Source: Sinorhizobium alkalisoli (GTDB lineage: Bacteria; Pseudomonadota; Alphaproteobacteria; Rhizobiales; Rhizobiaceae). Taken from it: 64,000 nucleotides of DNA. Below, piece after piece: positions 27,905 to 37,066 of this stretch. The stretch lies in NCBI RefSeq assembly GCF_008932245.1, contig NZ_CP034910.1, forward strand, positions 1,798,001 through 1,862,000, read 5' to 3'. The notes beneath the pieces were generated by a model. That model was not told the DNA's origin. It saw only the letters and a program-made list of their open reading frames with translations, and did no database searches. The position numbers were made by a program, and so were the translations under genes. Positions within the stretch are counted from its first letter, which is position 1. Each line of letters opens with the position of its first letter.

Positions 27905-28930
27905 ATGAGCTCGAATAAACTTGCCGGAATGCTGAAATTAGCGCTCGTGGTTGGAAGCCTGCAACTTGGCTCGATCGGCCTCGCTCAGGCGGACACGACG
28001 ATCCTCAACGTCTCCTATGATCCCACGCGGGAACTCTACAAGGACATCAACGCCGCCTTCGCCGAGAAATGGGCGGCCGATACTGGGGAGACGGTGATGA
28101 TCCAGACCTCCCATGGCGGTTCGGGAAAGCAGGCCCGCTCAGTCATCGACGGCTTGGCGGCGGATGTCGTGACGCTTGCGCTGGAAGCCGATATCGACGC
28201 GATCGCCGCGGCAACCGGCAAGATCCCCGCCGATTGGAAAAGCCGCCTCGCGAACAACAGCGCACCCTACACCTCGACGATCGTCTTCCTTGTCCGCAAG
28301 GGCAATCCTAAGGGCATCAAGGATTGGGGCGATCTCATCCGCGACGATATCCAGGTGATCACGCCCAATCCCAAGACCTCGGGCGGTGCCCGTTGGAACT
28401 TCCTCGCCGCCTGGGCCTGGGCACGCGCTGCGAACAATGGCGATGAGGCAAAGGCGCAGGCATATGTAAGCGAACTCTTCAAGCATGTTCCGGTTCTCGA
28501 TACCGGCGCGCGCGGGGCAACGACCACCTTCGTCCAGCGTGGCCTCGGCGACGTATTGCTCGCCTGGGAAAATGAGGCCTATCTTTCGCTTGACGAACTC
28601 GGCCCCGACAATTTCGACATCGTCACGCCATCGATTTCGATCAAGGCCGAGCCGCCGGTGGCGCTCGTCGACGGCAATGTCGACAGCAAGGGCACGCGTA
28701 AGGTCGCCGAAGCCTATCTCGATTATCTCTACAGCGACGCCGGGCAAAAGATCGTGGCCAAGCACTACTATCGCCCCTTCAAGCCGGAAGCCGCCGATCC
28801 CGAGGACGCTGCGCGCTTCCCCGAGGTGAAGCTCGTCACCATCGCCGATTTCGGCGGATGGAAGGAAGCGCAACCGAAATTCTTCGCCGATGGCGGGATT
28901 TTCGACCAAATCTACAAGCCGGGACGATAA
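27905..28930 (+). CDS. sbp: sulfate ABC transporter substrate-binding protein (copy 1)
   Basis: 341 residues from the ATG at 27905, preceded by GGATGGAGG. There is a Sec signal (cut near G-L-A-Q-A-D). The mature part opens T-T-I-L-N-V-S-Y-D-P-T-R-E-L-Y, the classic sulfate-binding signature, with S-H-G-G-S-G-K-Q-A-R and the A-W-A-W-A-R segment. It binds sulfate (or thiosulfate) in the periplasm. It starts a complete four-gene operon; cysT begins 6 bp after its stop. A very similar second copy lies at 32175-33200. Confidence 0.93.
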   Translation: MSSNKLAGMLKLALVVGSLQLGSIGLAQADTTILNVSYDPTRELYKDINAAFAEKWAADTGETVMIQTSHGGSGKQARSVIDGLAADVVTLALEADIDAIAAATGKIPADWKSRLANNSAPYTSTIVFLVRKGNPKGIKDWGDLIRDDIQVITPNPKTSGGARWNFLAAWAWARAANNGDEAKAQAYVSELFKHVPVLDTGARGATTTFVQRGLGDVLLAWENEAYLSLDELGPDNFDIVTPSISIKAEPPVALVDGNVDSKGTRKVAEAYLDYLYSDAGQKIVAKHYYRPFKPEAADPEDAARFPEVKLVTIADFGGWKEAQPKFFADGGIFDQIYKPGR

Positions 28931-28936
28931 GATCCG

Positions 28937-29794
28937 ATGGCCTCTCGCACACGCATGCGATGGCGGTTTCGGCAGCCGAGCGTCATTCCGGGGTTCGGAT
29001 TGGCGCTCGGCGTCACACTGACATGGCTCACCCTCATCGTTCTTATTCCGATTGCCGGTCTTCTTTGGCGCTCGAGCGGCCTCGGTTGGTCGAAGTTCAT
29101 CGCGCTGACACTTGACGAACGTACTGTCAACGCGCTGACGATCAGCTTCGGCACCGCGTTCATCGCGGCGATCGTCAACCTCGTCTTCGGCGTCGTCCTC
29201 GCCTGGGTTCTGGTGCGCTACCGCTTCCCCGGCAAGCGCGTGATCGACGCCATGGTCGATCTACCCTTCGCGCTGCCGACCGCCGTCGCCGGCATTGCGC
29301 TCACGACCCTTTATGCGCCGAACGGCTGGATCGGCGCGGTCCTCGAACCACTCGGCATCAAGATCGCCTTCACCCCGGCCGGCATCATCGTCGCCCTCGT
29401 CTTCGTCGGCCTGCCCTTCGTCGTCCGCACGGTGCAGCCAATCATGGAGGAAATCGACAAGGAGGTCGAGGAAGCGGCCGCGACCCTCGGCGCCAACCGC
29501 TTCCAGACGATCAGCCGCGTGCTGCTGCCGGGCCTGTTGCCGGCCGGCTTGACAGGCTTCGCGCTCGCCTTCGCCCGCGGCGTCGGCGAATATGGTTCGG
29601 TCATCTTTATTGCCGGCAACCTGCCCTATGTATCGGAGATCGCCCCGCTGCTGATCGTGATCCGGCTCGAGGAATTCAACTATCCGGCGGCGACCGCGAT
29701 CGCCGCGGTGATGCTGCTCCTCTCTTTCATCATGCTGCTGGTCATCAACATGATCCAGGCCTGGAGCAGACGGAGATATGGCCATGGTTCATGA
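28937..29794 (+). CDS. cysT: sulfate ABC transporter permease CysT
   Basis: 285 residues with about six membrane segments. It contains [15 protein letters not shown] and the EAA-type loop [15 protein letters not shown]. The end overlaps the cysW start. Copy 2 of the operon lacks this gene. Confidence 0.93.
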   Translation: MASRTRMRWRFRQPSVIPGFGLALGVTLTWLTLIVLIPIAGLLWRSSGLGWSKFIALTLDERTVNALTISFGTAFIAAIVNLVFGVVLAWVLVRYRFPGKRVIDAMVDLPFALPTAVAGIALTTLYAPNGWIGAVLEPLGIKIAFTPAGIIVALVFVGLPFVVRTVQPIMEEIDKEVEEAAATLGANRFQTISRVLLPGLLPAGLTGFALAFARGVGEYGSVIFIAGNLPYVSEIAPLLIVIRLEEFNYPAATAIAAVMLLLSFIMLLVINMIQAWSRRRYGHGS

Positions 29795-30671
29795 TTTCAG
29801 CCCGGCACCGGCCACGGCACCCTCCCTGCTCGTCGGCGCGGCAACGTCGGAGAGCCGGCTCGCCCGCTCGGTGCTGATCACGCTCGCACTCGGCTTCGTC
29901 GCCCTCTTCCTGCTGCTGCCGCTCGCCACCGTCTTCATCGAGGCGTTCCGCAAGGGGCCGGCGGAGTTCTTCGCAGCACTTGCCGATCCGGAGACCATCT
30001 CCGCCGTCTTCCTGACGCTGACTGTCGCCGGCATCGCCGTTCCGCTCAATCTCGCGTTCGGCGTGGCGGCCGCCTGGGCAATCGCCAAGTTCGAGTTCAA
30101 GGGCAAGGCCTTCCTGACGACGCTGATCGACCTGCCATTCTCCGTGTCGCCGGTCATTTCCGGTCTGGTTTTCGTGCTGCTTTTCGGCGCCAACAGCGTG
30201 CTCGGGCCCTTTCTCCAGAGCTTCGGCCTTCAGATCCTCTTCGCCGTTCCGGGACTGGTGCTCGCCACTGTCTTCGTCACCTTCCCCTTCGTCGCGCGCG
30301 AGTTGATCCCGCTGATGCAGGAACAGGGCACGAGCGACGAGGAGGCGGCGCTGTCACTCGGCGCCAGCGGCTGGCAGACCTTCTGGCATGTAACGCTGCC
30401 CAACATCAAATGGGGCCTGCTTTACGGCGTGCTGCTCTGCAACGCCCGGGCCATGGGCGAGTTCGGCGCCGTCTCCGTCGTTTCCGGCCACATTCGCGGC
30501 CAGACGAACACGATGCCGTTGCAGGTCGAGATCCTCTACAACGAATACAACTTCGTCGCCGCGTTTGCGGTCGCAGCACTCCTTGCGCTTCTGGCGCTGG
30601 TGACGCTCGTCCTGAAGACGGCGCTTGAACTTCGCTACAGCGACGAGATCGCTGCCAGCCGCAGGCATTGA
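29778..30671 (+). CDS. cysW: sulfate ABC transporter permease CysW
   Basis: 297 residues; a second ATG at 29784 is an equally possible start. It has six predicted spans, [14 protein letters not shown] and the loop [14 protein letters not shown]. It pairs with CysT to form the sulfate channel. The last codons and the following bases reappear after copy 2 of sbp as a short scar. Confidence 0.93.
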   Translation: MAMVHDFSPAPATAPSLLVGAATSESRLARSVLITLALGFVALFLLLPLATVFIEAFRKGPAEFFAALADPETISAVFLTLTVAGIAVPLNLAFGVAAAWAIAKFEFKGKAFLTTLIDLPFSVSPVISGLVFVLLFGANSVLGPFLQSFGLQILFAVPGLVLATVFVTFPFVARELIPLMQEQGTSDEEAALSLGASGWQTFWHVTLPNIKWGLLYGVLLCNARAMGEFGAVSVVSGHIRGQTNTMPLQVEILYNEYNFVAAFAVAALLALLALVTLVLKTALELRYSDEIAASRRH

Positions 30672-30685
30672 AAGGTCCATAAGGC

Positions 30686-31795
30686 ATGGAAGTCCGCGTC
30701 CAGAACATACGCAAGGAATTCGGCCGCTATCCCGCGCTCGAAGACGTCTCGCTCGACATCCGTACCGGCGAATTGATCGCGCTGCTTGGCCCCTCCGGCT
30801 CCGGCAAGACGACGCTGCTGCGGCTGATTGCCGGGCTCGAGAGCCCCACCGACGGCGTGATCTTATTCGGAAACGAGGACGCGTCGAAGAAAAGCGTGCA
30901 GGAGCGCAATATCGGTTTCGTCTTCCAGCACTACGCGCTGTTCCGGCACATGACGGTGCTCGAAAACGTCTCCTTCGGGCTAAAGGTCCGACCCGCCAGC
31001 AGGCGGCCGCCGGCCGCCGAGATTCGCCGCCGCGCGCTCGAGCTTTTGGACCTCGTGCAGCTATCGAGCCTTGAAAAACGCTATCCGGCCCAGCTTTCCG
31101 GCGGCCAGCGCCAGCGCGTGGCGCTCGCCCGCGCCATGGCGGTGGAGCCCAATGTGCTTTTGCTCGACGAGCCTTTCGGCGCGCTCGACGCGCAGGTCCG
31201 CAAGGAACTCCGCAAGTGGCTGCGCGACATCCACGACCGTACCGGCCACACGACCGTCTTTGTCACCCATGACCAGGAGGAGGCACTGGAGCTTGCCGAC
31301 CGCGTCGTGGTGATGAGCAAGGGTGCGATCGAGCAGGTGGGGACACCCGACGAGATCTACGATCACCCGATCTCGCCCTTCGTCTATGGCTTCATCGGTC
31401 AGTCGAATTGCCTCGATGTCACGCTTCAAAGCGGCGAGATCTGGTTCGAGGACCGGTCGATCGGCCTGCGTGCGGCGAACGAACCGGACGGACCGGCAAC
31501 CCTCTATTTCCGCCCGCACGACGTCGAACTGATCGACGGTTGCGGTGGCTGCCTCGCCGGACTCGTTACCGCCAGCCGGCGCGTGGCGGGCACACGGCAC
31601 CTGGAACTGGACCTCGGCCGGACCCAGCCTCCGGTCGAGATCGAGTTGCCGCCGGAGCGCGCCTCTTCGACCGACCACACCCGCATCGCCTTCCGGCCGA
31701 CGAAATGGCAGCTCTACCGCACTGAGTGCGATTTGGCTGTCGCGCCGATGCCGGCGGAACCAGCACAGGTAGAACGCGCACAAACCGGGACGTAA
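30686..31795 (+). CDS. cysA: sulfate ABC transporter ATP-binding protein CysA (copy 1)
   Basis: 369 residues. Walker [10 protein letters not shown] is near residues 35-43, followed by [14 protein letters not shown] and [11 protein letters not shown]. The C-terminal regulatory domain carries R-P-H-D-V-E-L. It powers sulfate import through CysTW. It differs from copy 2 by a C-terminal tail of about 20 residues. Confidence 0.93.
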   Translation: MEVRVQNIRKEFGRYPALEDVSLDIRTGELIALLGPSGSGKTTLLRLIAGLESPTDGVILFGNEDASKKSVQERNIGFVFQHYALFRHMTVLENVSFGLKVRPASRRPPAAEIRRRALELLDLVQLSSLEKRYPAQLSGGQRQRVALARAMAVEPNVLLLDEPFGALDAQVRKELRKWLRDIHDRTGHTTVFVTHDQEEALELADRVVVMSKGAIEQVGTPDEIYDHPISPFVYGFIGQSNCLDVTLQSGEIWFEDRSIGLRAANEPDGPATLYFRPHDVELIDGCGGCLAGLVTASRRVAGTRHLELDLGRTQPPVEIELPPERASSTDHTRIAFRPTKWQLYRTECDLAVAPMPAEPAQVERAQTGT

Positions 31796-32174
31796 CAGGA
31801 TATTCAACGGTTCGCTTAGTACTACAGTTGTAAATGACCTCGCTTTCTGTAGTGGGCGAGCATAGCCTGAGCCTGATGGTTTCGTCGCCAGAGAGACCCG
31901 GCGAGAATGAAAGCCCGTTTTGCGGGCTTTCACATGATCAGTGCAAGTGAATTTCGCATGAAGCCGTCCGCCAGTCGACTGGCCCGGAAAGAAATCATGA
32001 TTTCTTGACGTGGTCGCCTGCAGCGGAAGCACCTGAGCATGACCAATCGCATACTTTTGTAGGCAGCCGATCGTGAACTTGGCAAAGAAGCGCTCATTTC
32101 CTCGCCGATATCTTAAGGCTATCCGGCTGGTATTCGAAGAGTGTAGTTTCTTCTGGCCGAGGTTGGAGGTCGAT
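31796..32174 (+). other. intergenic region between the two sulfate transporter copies
   Basis: 379 bp. It holds a strong stem-loop at 31908-31932 and then the presumed promoter and ribosome site (GGTTGGAGG) of the second sbp. An in-frame extension of the second sbp to 32073 exists, but the added 34 residues are not signal-like, so it is treated as non-coding. Confidence 0.6.
31908..31932 (+). terminator. stem-loop downstream of cysA copy 1
   Basis: A 10-bp perfect stem TGAAAGCCCG/CGGGCTTTCA around a five-base TTTTG loop, 112 bp after the cysA stop. No run of Ts follows directly, so it may be a weak or bidirectional terminator. It separates the intact operon from the copy-2 genes. Confidence 0.6.
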
Positions 32175-33200
32175 ATGGAAGCGGATAGACTTGCCCCGGT
32201 GGTGAGCCGAGCTCTTGTGATTGGAATCCTGCAGTTCGGCTCTATCGGCCTCGCTCACGCCGATACGACGATCCTGAACGTGTCCTATGACTCGACGCGG
32301 AAACTCTACAAAGAATTCAATGCCGCCTTCGCTGAAAAATGGGAGGCGGATACAGCCAAGGCGGTGACGATCCGGACCTCCCATGGGGGCTCGGGCAAGC
32401 AGGCGCGCTCCGTCATCGACGGGCTGCCGGCGGACGTGGTGACGCTGGCGCTCGAGGCCGATATCGATGCGATCGCCGCGGCGACCGGCAAGATCCCAGC
32501 CGATTGGAGAACCCGCCTCGAAAACAACAGCGCCCCGTACACCTCGACGATCGTCTTCCTCGTCCGCAAGGATAATCCGAAAGGTATCAAGGACTGGGGC
32601 GACCTCGTCCGTGACGATATCCAGGTGATCACGCCCAATCCGAAGACATCGGGCGGCGCCCGCTGGAACTTCCTCGCCGCCTGGGCCTGGGCGCGCGCGG
32701 AAAATAACGGCGACGATGCCAAAGCGCAGGAATATGTGGCGCAATTGTTCGAGCACGTACTCGTTCTCAACACCGGCGCCTGGGGGGCGATGACCACATT
32801 CGTCCAACGCGGATTTGGGGATGTGCTGCTTGCCTGGGAGAACGAGGCCTACCTCTCCCTCGAGGAACTCGGCCCGGACAAGTTTGAGATCGTCACGCCA
32901 TCGATTTCGATCAAGGCGGAGCCGCCGGTGGCGCTGGTCGACGGCAATGTCGACCGCAAGGGCACGCGCAAGGTGGCGGAAGCCTATCTCAACTACCTCT
33001 ACAGCGATGTCGGACAGAAGCTTGCGGCCAAGCATTATTACCGGCCGTTCAAGCCGGAATTCGCCGACCCCAAGGACACCGCGCGCTTCGCCGATCTCAA
33101 ACTGGTCACCATTGACGAATTCGGCGGTTGGACGGAAGCTCAGCGGAAGTTCTTCGCCGACGGCGGGGTTTTCGACCAGATCTACAAGCCGGGGCGGTAA
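32175..33200 (+). CDS. sbp: sulfate ABC transporter substrate-binding protein (copy 2)
   Basis: 341 residues from the ATG at 32175, the same length as copy 1. It has its own signal peptide, and most positions of the mature protein are identical to copy 1 (T-T-I-L-N-V-S-Y-D-S-T-R-K-L-Y, S-H-G-G-S-G-K-Q-A-R). Changes are scattered, e.g. L-N-T-G-A-W-G-A-M-T-T in place of L-D-T-G-A-R-G-A-T-T-T. The gene is intact, so it is probably still expressed and works with the CysTW of copy 1. It could have shifted specificity. Confidence 0.9.
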   Translation: MEADRLAPVVSRALVIGILQFGSIGLAHADTTILNVSYDSTRKLYKEFNAAFAEKWEADTAKAVTIRTSHGGSGKQARSVIDGLPADVVTLALEADIDAIAAATGKIPADWRTRLENNSAPYTSTIVFLVRKDNPKGIKDWGDLVRDDIQVITPNPKTSGGARWNFLAAWAWARAENNGDDAKAQEYVAQLFEHVLVLNTGAWGAMTTFVQRGFGDVLLAWENEAYLSLEELGPDKFEIVTPSISIKAEPPVALVDGNVDRKGTRKVAEAYLNYLYSDVGQKLAAKHYYRPFKPEFADPKDTARFADLKLVTIDEFGGWTEAQRKFFADGGVFDQIYKPGR

Positions 33201-33206
33201 GATTGC

Positions 33207-33246
33207 ATGGCCCTTGGCAGCCGAGCGTTTGAGCCGCAGGCATTGA
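33207..33246 (+). pseudogene. scar of deleted cysT-cysW between second sbp and second cysA
   Basis: After sbp copy 2 the sequence keeps the start of cysT (ATGGCC, then GGCAGCCGAGCGT as in copy 1 at about 28971) and then jumps to the end of cysW (AGCCGCAGGCATTGA plus AAAGGTCCA, as at 30657-30680). Everything between has been lost. This shows that the duplication first covered sbp-cysT-cysW-cysA and later lost both permeases by an internal deletion. Confidence 0.82.
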
Positions 33247-33261
33247 AAGGTCCAGAGATCC

Positions 33262-34305
33262 ATGGAAGTCCGCGTCCAGAGCTTACGCAAGGAATTCGAC
33301 CGCTTCCCGGCGCTTGTCGACGTTTCCCTGGATATCCGCTCCGGTGAGTTGATCGCGCTGCTTGGCCCCTCCGGCTCCGGGAAGACGACGTTGCTCAGGC
33401 TCATTGCCGGTCTCGAAAGCCCGACCGAGGGCACGATCTTCTTCGGCGCCGAGGACGCATCGAAGAAAACCGTGCAGGAACGCAACATCGGTTTCGTCTT
33501 CCAGCACTATGCGCTTTTCCGGCACATGACGGTGCTCGACAACGTCTGCTTCGGCTTGAAGGTGCAGTCCGCCGCCCGCCGCCCGCCGCCCGCCGAGATC
33601 CGCCGCCGGGCGCTCGACCTTTTGGAACTGGTGCAACTCTCCGGACTAGAAAAGCGCTATCCGGCCCAGCTTTCCGGTGGCCAGCGCCAGCGGGTCGCGC
33701 TTGCTCGCGCCATGGCGGTGGAACCGAGCGTGCTGCTGCTCGACGAGCCCTTCGGCGCGCTCGACGCGCAGGTGCGTAAGGAACTGCGCAAGTGGCTCCG
33801 GGAAATCCATGACCGCACCGGTTATACGACCGTCTTCGTCACCCATGACCAGGAGGAAGCGCTCGAGCTTGCCGACCGCTTGGCCGTGATGAATAAGGGC
33901 GCGATCGAGCAGGTCGGCACGCCCGACGAGATCTACGACCACCCAATTTCTCCCTTCGTCTACGGCTTCATCGGCCAGTCGAACTGCCTGGAGGTGACGC
34001 TTGCGAGCGGTGAGATCTGGTTCGAGGACCGCCCGATCGGTCTGCGCGCCGCAAACGAACCGAGCGGGCCGGCAACCCTCTATTTCCGCCCCCACGACGC
34101 CGAGCTCATCGAGGGCTCCAGCGGCTGCCTCGCCGGCCGCGTCACAGCGAGCCGGCGCGTCGCGGGCACGCGCCACTTGGAACTCGATCTCGGCAAGACG
34201 CAGCCTTCGATCGAGATTGAGTTGCCGCCCGAGCGCGCGTCCTCGGCCGACCGCAGCCGTATCGCGTTCCGCCCCACTAAGTGGAGGCTGTTTCGCAGTG
34301 AGTAG
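33262..34305 (+). CDS. cysA: sulfate ABC transporter ATP-binding protein CysA (copy 2)
   Basis: 347 residues, near-identical to copy 1 through the nucleotide-binding domain ([28 protein letters not shown]) and the start of the C-terminal domain, but ending about 20 residues earlier (…K-W-R-L-F-R-S-E). All ATPase motifs are intact, so it may energise the permeases encoded by copy 1. Confidence 0.9.
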   Translation: MEVRVQSLRKEFDRFPALVDVSLDIRSGELIALLGPSGSGKTTLLRLIAGLESPTEGTIFFGAEDASKKTVQERNIGFVFQHYALFRHMTVLDNVCFGLKVQSAARRPPPAEIRRRALDLLELVQLSGLEKRYPAQLSGGQRQRVALARAMAVEPSVLLLDEPFGALDAQVRKELRKWLREIHDRTGYTTVFVTHDQEEALELADRLAVMNKGAIEQVGTPDEIYDHPISPFVYGFIGQSNCLEVTLASGEIWFEDRPIGLRAANEPSGPATLYFRPHDAELIEGSSGCLAGRVTASRRVAGTRHLELDLGKTQPSIEIELPPERASSADRSRIAFRPTKWRLFRSE

Positions 34306-34370
34306 CCGAACTCTATCATTGAGCGTGAGCGATCGGAGGCTGAGCTCCAGGGCCGGCAAGAATTTCCCGG

Positions 34371-34444
34371 ATGTTCTTGGAAGAGTATCTCGACACCGGC
34401 GCCCGGGCGGCAACGACCACCTTCGTGCGGCGCTGCCTTGGTCG
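34371..34444 (+). pseudogene. third, short sbp fragment
   Basis: A stretch reading L-D-T-G-A-R-A-A-T-T-T-F-V-R-R-C-L-G matches the central part of the sulfate-binding protein and is nearer to copy 1 (L-D-T-G-A-R-G-A-T-T-T-F-V) than to copy 2. It has no gene context and stops matching after about 70 bp. It is a remnant of another copy. Confidence 0.7.
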
Positions 34445-34455
34445 TCACGCAGGCA

Positions 34456-34965
34456 CTAAATCCACGACGCCGGCGACTTTGGCAGCCGGCCCTCGGGATC
34501 GACGACGTCGAGCCTCGGTCCATTCTTGCCATTCCAGCGCCAGAGCGCGGCACAGGTGCCGCCGGGCGACATGAAGGACGGGTAGATCACGCCGTGAAAC
34601 CCGCGGGCGAGGAGGTTCGCGTGCACGGTGTGCGTCTGCGGCGCCACTCCGCGGTCGAGTTCCTCGCGCCATTCGCAGCGGTGAATGGCCTCCTCAAGGT
34701 CAAGCTCGGCGAGCACGCCGGCGTCGGTAAGGTCTGCAAGCTTCGCGTCACGCAGTTCCAGCTTCACGATAAGTGCCGGATGCTGGACGAAACCCTGATT
34801 GTATTCCGCCCAGGCGGTGGAAAGCTCGCGCGCCGCATAGATGGTCGGCGTGCCGATCGGATTCCATCGGCCGCCGAATCGGGCGGCACCCTCACCGGAA
34901 AGCGGCATATGCGCCCAGCGCGGCACGAAGGCGCGCCAGAGCTCCGTCGGCTCGGCTGGCGTCAT
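34456..34965 (-). CDS. RES-domain toxin (NAD+-degrading family)
   Basis: 169 residues. The RES core is visible: R-F-G-G-R-W-N-P-I-G-T-P-T-I-Y-A-A near residues 29-45, then S-T-A-W-A-E-Y. The conserved Arg and Glu expected in RES toxins are present. Members of this family degrade NAD+. The start overlaps the antitoxin stop, so the two are co-translated, antitoxin first. Confidence 0.85.
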   Translation of the reverse strand: MTPAEPTELWRAFVPRWAHMPLSGEGAARFGGRWNPIGTPTIYAARELSTAWAEYNQGFVQHPALIVKLELRDAKLADLTDAGVLAELDLEEAIHRCEWREELDRGVAPQTHTVHANLLARGFHGVIYPSFMSPGGTCAALWRWNGKNGPRLDVVDPEGRLPKSPASWI

Positions 34966-35336
34966 CAGGAATAGACGCCGGCGCGCACGGACTCGAGATA
35001 GGCAAGCACCTTGTCGGCCTTGCCTTCGCCCACCAGGTCATGGGCCGTCTTCCCGGCCCAGCCCGGGATCGGCTGATGCTTGAACCAGATGACGGCACGG
35101 GTCTCGTCCCCCGCCATTTCCGATGCCATTGCAAGGATGCGCACGACCTGGCTCAGCGCGCTGTCGACCTTCCGCACCCCGGACTTGGCGGTCAAGGTGT
35201 TGCGGGCGACGCCGATCAGCTTGGCGAGTTCCGCGAGCGTCACGCCCAGCCGGTCGGCAACCAGGCGGGCCGACAGATACGGCGAGTGGTCCTCTCCGAA
35301 GCGCGCAGCGGTAATGTCGAAATCGACAGCGATCAT
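34965..35336 (-). CDS. Xre/MbcA/ParS-type antitoxin of the RES module
   Basis: About 123 residues from the ATG at 35336; a TTG two codons earlier is possible. It has a Xre-like DNA-binding part (L-A-E-L-A-K-L-I-G-V-A-R-N-T-L) and the C-terminal toxin-binding segment W-F-K-H-Q-P-I-P-G-W-A-G-K-T-A with the usual A-x-x-L-V-x-E-G-K-A-D-K. It should bind the toxin and repress its own promoter at the inverted repeat upstream. Confidence 0.87.
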   Translation of the reverse strand: MIAVDFDITAARFGEDHSPYLSARLVADRLGVTLAELAKLIGVARNTLTAKSGVRKVDSALSQVVRILAMASEMAGDETRAVIWFKHQPIPGWAGKTAHDLVGEGKADKVLAYLESVRAGVYS

Positions 35337-35346
35337 GACCAATCTC

Positions 35347-35383
35347 GATCCTGTTTTGATCAGCTTGATGTTAAAATAGGATC
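35347..35383. promoter_or_regulatory. inverted repeat upstream of the RES/Xre pair (operator candidate)
   Basis: GATCCTGTTTT at 35347-35357 and AAAATAGGATC at 35373-35383 form an 11-bp arm pair with one mismatch, in an AT-rich stretch just upstream of the antitoxin start. This position fits an autoregulatory operator. Confidence 0.6.
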
Positions 35384-35414
35384 AAATTCTGATTAGTTCA
35401 AGCGCAAGCAGAGC

Positions 35415-36200
35415 TCAAGCGCGCCAGGACGGCTCACGGCGCTCGAAAAAGGCCGATACCCCTTCCCGCGCTTCGTCCGTCTCCCAGGTATCGGCGAGTC
35501 GCTCGATCGTCGCGGCAATGATAGCATCGGTGATGGGAGCACCTAGCGATCGCGCCAACCGCTTCGCCCGCCCGGCTGCTGCGGGAGCGGCGGCAAGATA
35601 GGTTAGGGTTTCGGCTTCGATCGTGGCGTCCAACTGGGCGGCATCGACAACCGCCGTCACCAGCCCTGCGGTCGTCGCCTCTTGCGCTTCGAAAAGCCGC
35701 CCGGACATGAACAGTGGCCGGGCTCTTCCCTCGCCGATCCGGGCAACGACATAAGGACTGATTGTGGCTGGGATCAAACCGAGCCGCGTTTCCGTCAGGC
35801 CGAACTTCACCCCCTTCGCCGCAATGACGGCGTCGCAGACGCTCATCAGCCCGACGCCGCCGCCGAAGCTATTGCCGTGCACGCGCGCGACCAGCGGTTT
35901 CGGCAGTTCATTCAGCGCCTTGAGCATCATCGCCAGCCGCGTCGCTTCGGCGATCCGCGTCTGCCGATCAGCGGCAAACTGCTCGCGCATCCATTCGAGA
36001 TCGCCCCCGGCGCAGAAACTCTTCCCTTCGGCATCGAGCACGACCGCGCGCACTGCCGCATCGGCAGAGAGCCTGACGGCTGCGTCGGTGAGTTCGCCGA
36101 TCATCACCGCGGAAAGGGCATTGTGCTTTTCGGGGCGGGCAAGCGTCAGCCGGGCGATACCGCGATCCTCGACGACAAGTCGAATCGTGTCATAGGTCAT
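35415..36200 (-). CDS. enoyl-CoA hydratase/isomerase family, likely methylglutaconyl-CoA hydratase
   Basis: 261 residues. It has the crotonase oxyanion segments S-F-C-A-G-G-D-L-E-W-M near 62-72 and N-S-F-G-G-G-V-G-L near 110-118, and E-T-R-L-G-L-I-P. In this operon the expected step is hydration of 3-methylglutaconyl-CoA to HMG-CoA. It is the last leucine gene and overlaps the HMG-CoA lyase gene by 4 bp. Confidence 0.88.
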   Translation of the reverse strand: MTYDTIRLVVEDRGIARLTLARPEKHNALSAVMIGELTDAAVRLSADAAVRAVVLDAEGKSFCAGGDLEWMREQFAADRQTRIAEATRLAMMLKALNELPKPLVARVHGNSFGGGVGLMSVCDAVIAAKGVKFGLTETRLGLIPATISPYVVARIGEGRARPLFMSGRLFEAQEATTAGLVTAVVDAAQLDATIEAETLTYLAAAPAAAGRAKRLARSLGAPITDAIIAATIERLADTWETDEAREGVSAFFERREPSWRA

Positions 36201-37066
36201 GCGGCACCTAACAAGGACCGGGCGAAGGCTGCGGCGTGATCGAGCTTCTCCCCATCAAGACCCGTCGAATATCCTTTTGTCAGCAGGAAGGCGTTCACCG
36301 CGAGCGAGTCGACATTGCCCGCCGCCCCTGGAGCATAGGGGCAGCCGCCGAGGCCGCCCACGGAGGCGTCGAACACCCTCAGCCCGTGATCGAGGGCAGC
36401 GGCGATATTGTCGAGCGCCCGACCGGACGTATCATGAAAATGGCCCGCGAGCTTGCTCGCGGCAATCTCGCCGAGCACTGCCGCGAGCATCGCATCGACG
36501 GCTTTCGGCGTGCCGCGTCCGATCGTGTCGCCGAGGCTGATCTCATAGCAGCCGAGGTCAGCCATTAGCCGCGCGACGCGCAAAACCGCCGTCGGCGCGA
36601 TGGCGCCCTCATAGGGACACTCGATGACGCAACTCACATAGCCGCGGAGCGGAATGCGACGGTGATGGGCCGCCTCCGCGACCGGACGAAATCGCTCGAC
36701 GCTCTCGGCGATCGAGCAATTTATGTTCTTCTGCGAAAAGGTTTCCGAGGCGGAGGCGAAGATCGCCACCTCGTCGGCACCAGCGGCAATTGCCGCCTCG
36801 AACCCCTGCATGTTGGGCGTCAATGCGGCGTAGCGCGTGCCCAGGCGCCGCCTTATGCCCGACAGGACGGCCGGCGCGTCGGCCATCTGCGGCACCCAGC
36901 GCGGGCTGACGAAGCTCGTGACTTCTATTCGTTCGTAGCCGCAATCGGAAAGGAGATCGACGAGCCTGATCTTGTCGGCCGTGTCGACCAGACGCGGCTC
37001 GTTCTGAAGCCCGTCGCGGGGCGCCACCTCGACGATCGTGACATGTCCTGCCCGCTGCGAGGTCAT
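36197..37066 (-). CDS. hmgL: hydroxymethylglutaryl-CoA lyase
   Basis: 289 residues, TIM-barrel DRE family. P-R-D-G-L-Q-N-E-P is near residue 13. The cysteine signature near the C-terminus reads G-G-L-G-G-C-P-Y-A-P-G-A-A-G-N. It cleaves HMG-CoA to acetyl-CoA and acetoacetate. Its start overlaps the end of mccA by 1 bp. Confidence 0.93.
   Translation of the reverse strand: MTSQRAGHVTIVEVAPRDGLQNEPRLVDTADKIRLVDLLSDCGYERIEVTSFVSPRWVPQMADAPAVLSGIRRRLGTRYAALTPNMQGFEAAIAAGADEVAIFASASETFSQKNINCSIAESVERFRPVAEAAHHRRIPLRGYVSCVIECPYEGAIAPTAVLRVARLMADLGCYEISLGDTIGRGTPKAVDAMLAAVLGEIAASKLAGHFHDTSGRALDNIAAALDHGLRVFDASVGGLGGCPYAPGAAGNVDSLAVNAFLLTKGYSTGLDGEKLDHAAAFARSLLGAA

Noticed and set aside
32073..32174. 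N-terminal extension of the second sulfate-binding protein
   Set aside because: The extra 34 residues are not signal-like; the ATG at 32175 has a good ribosome site and gives the same length as copy 1.
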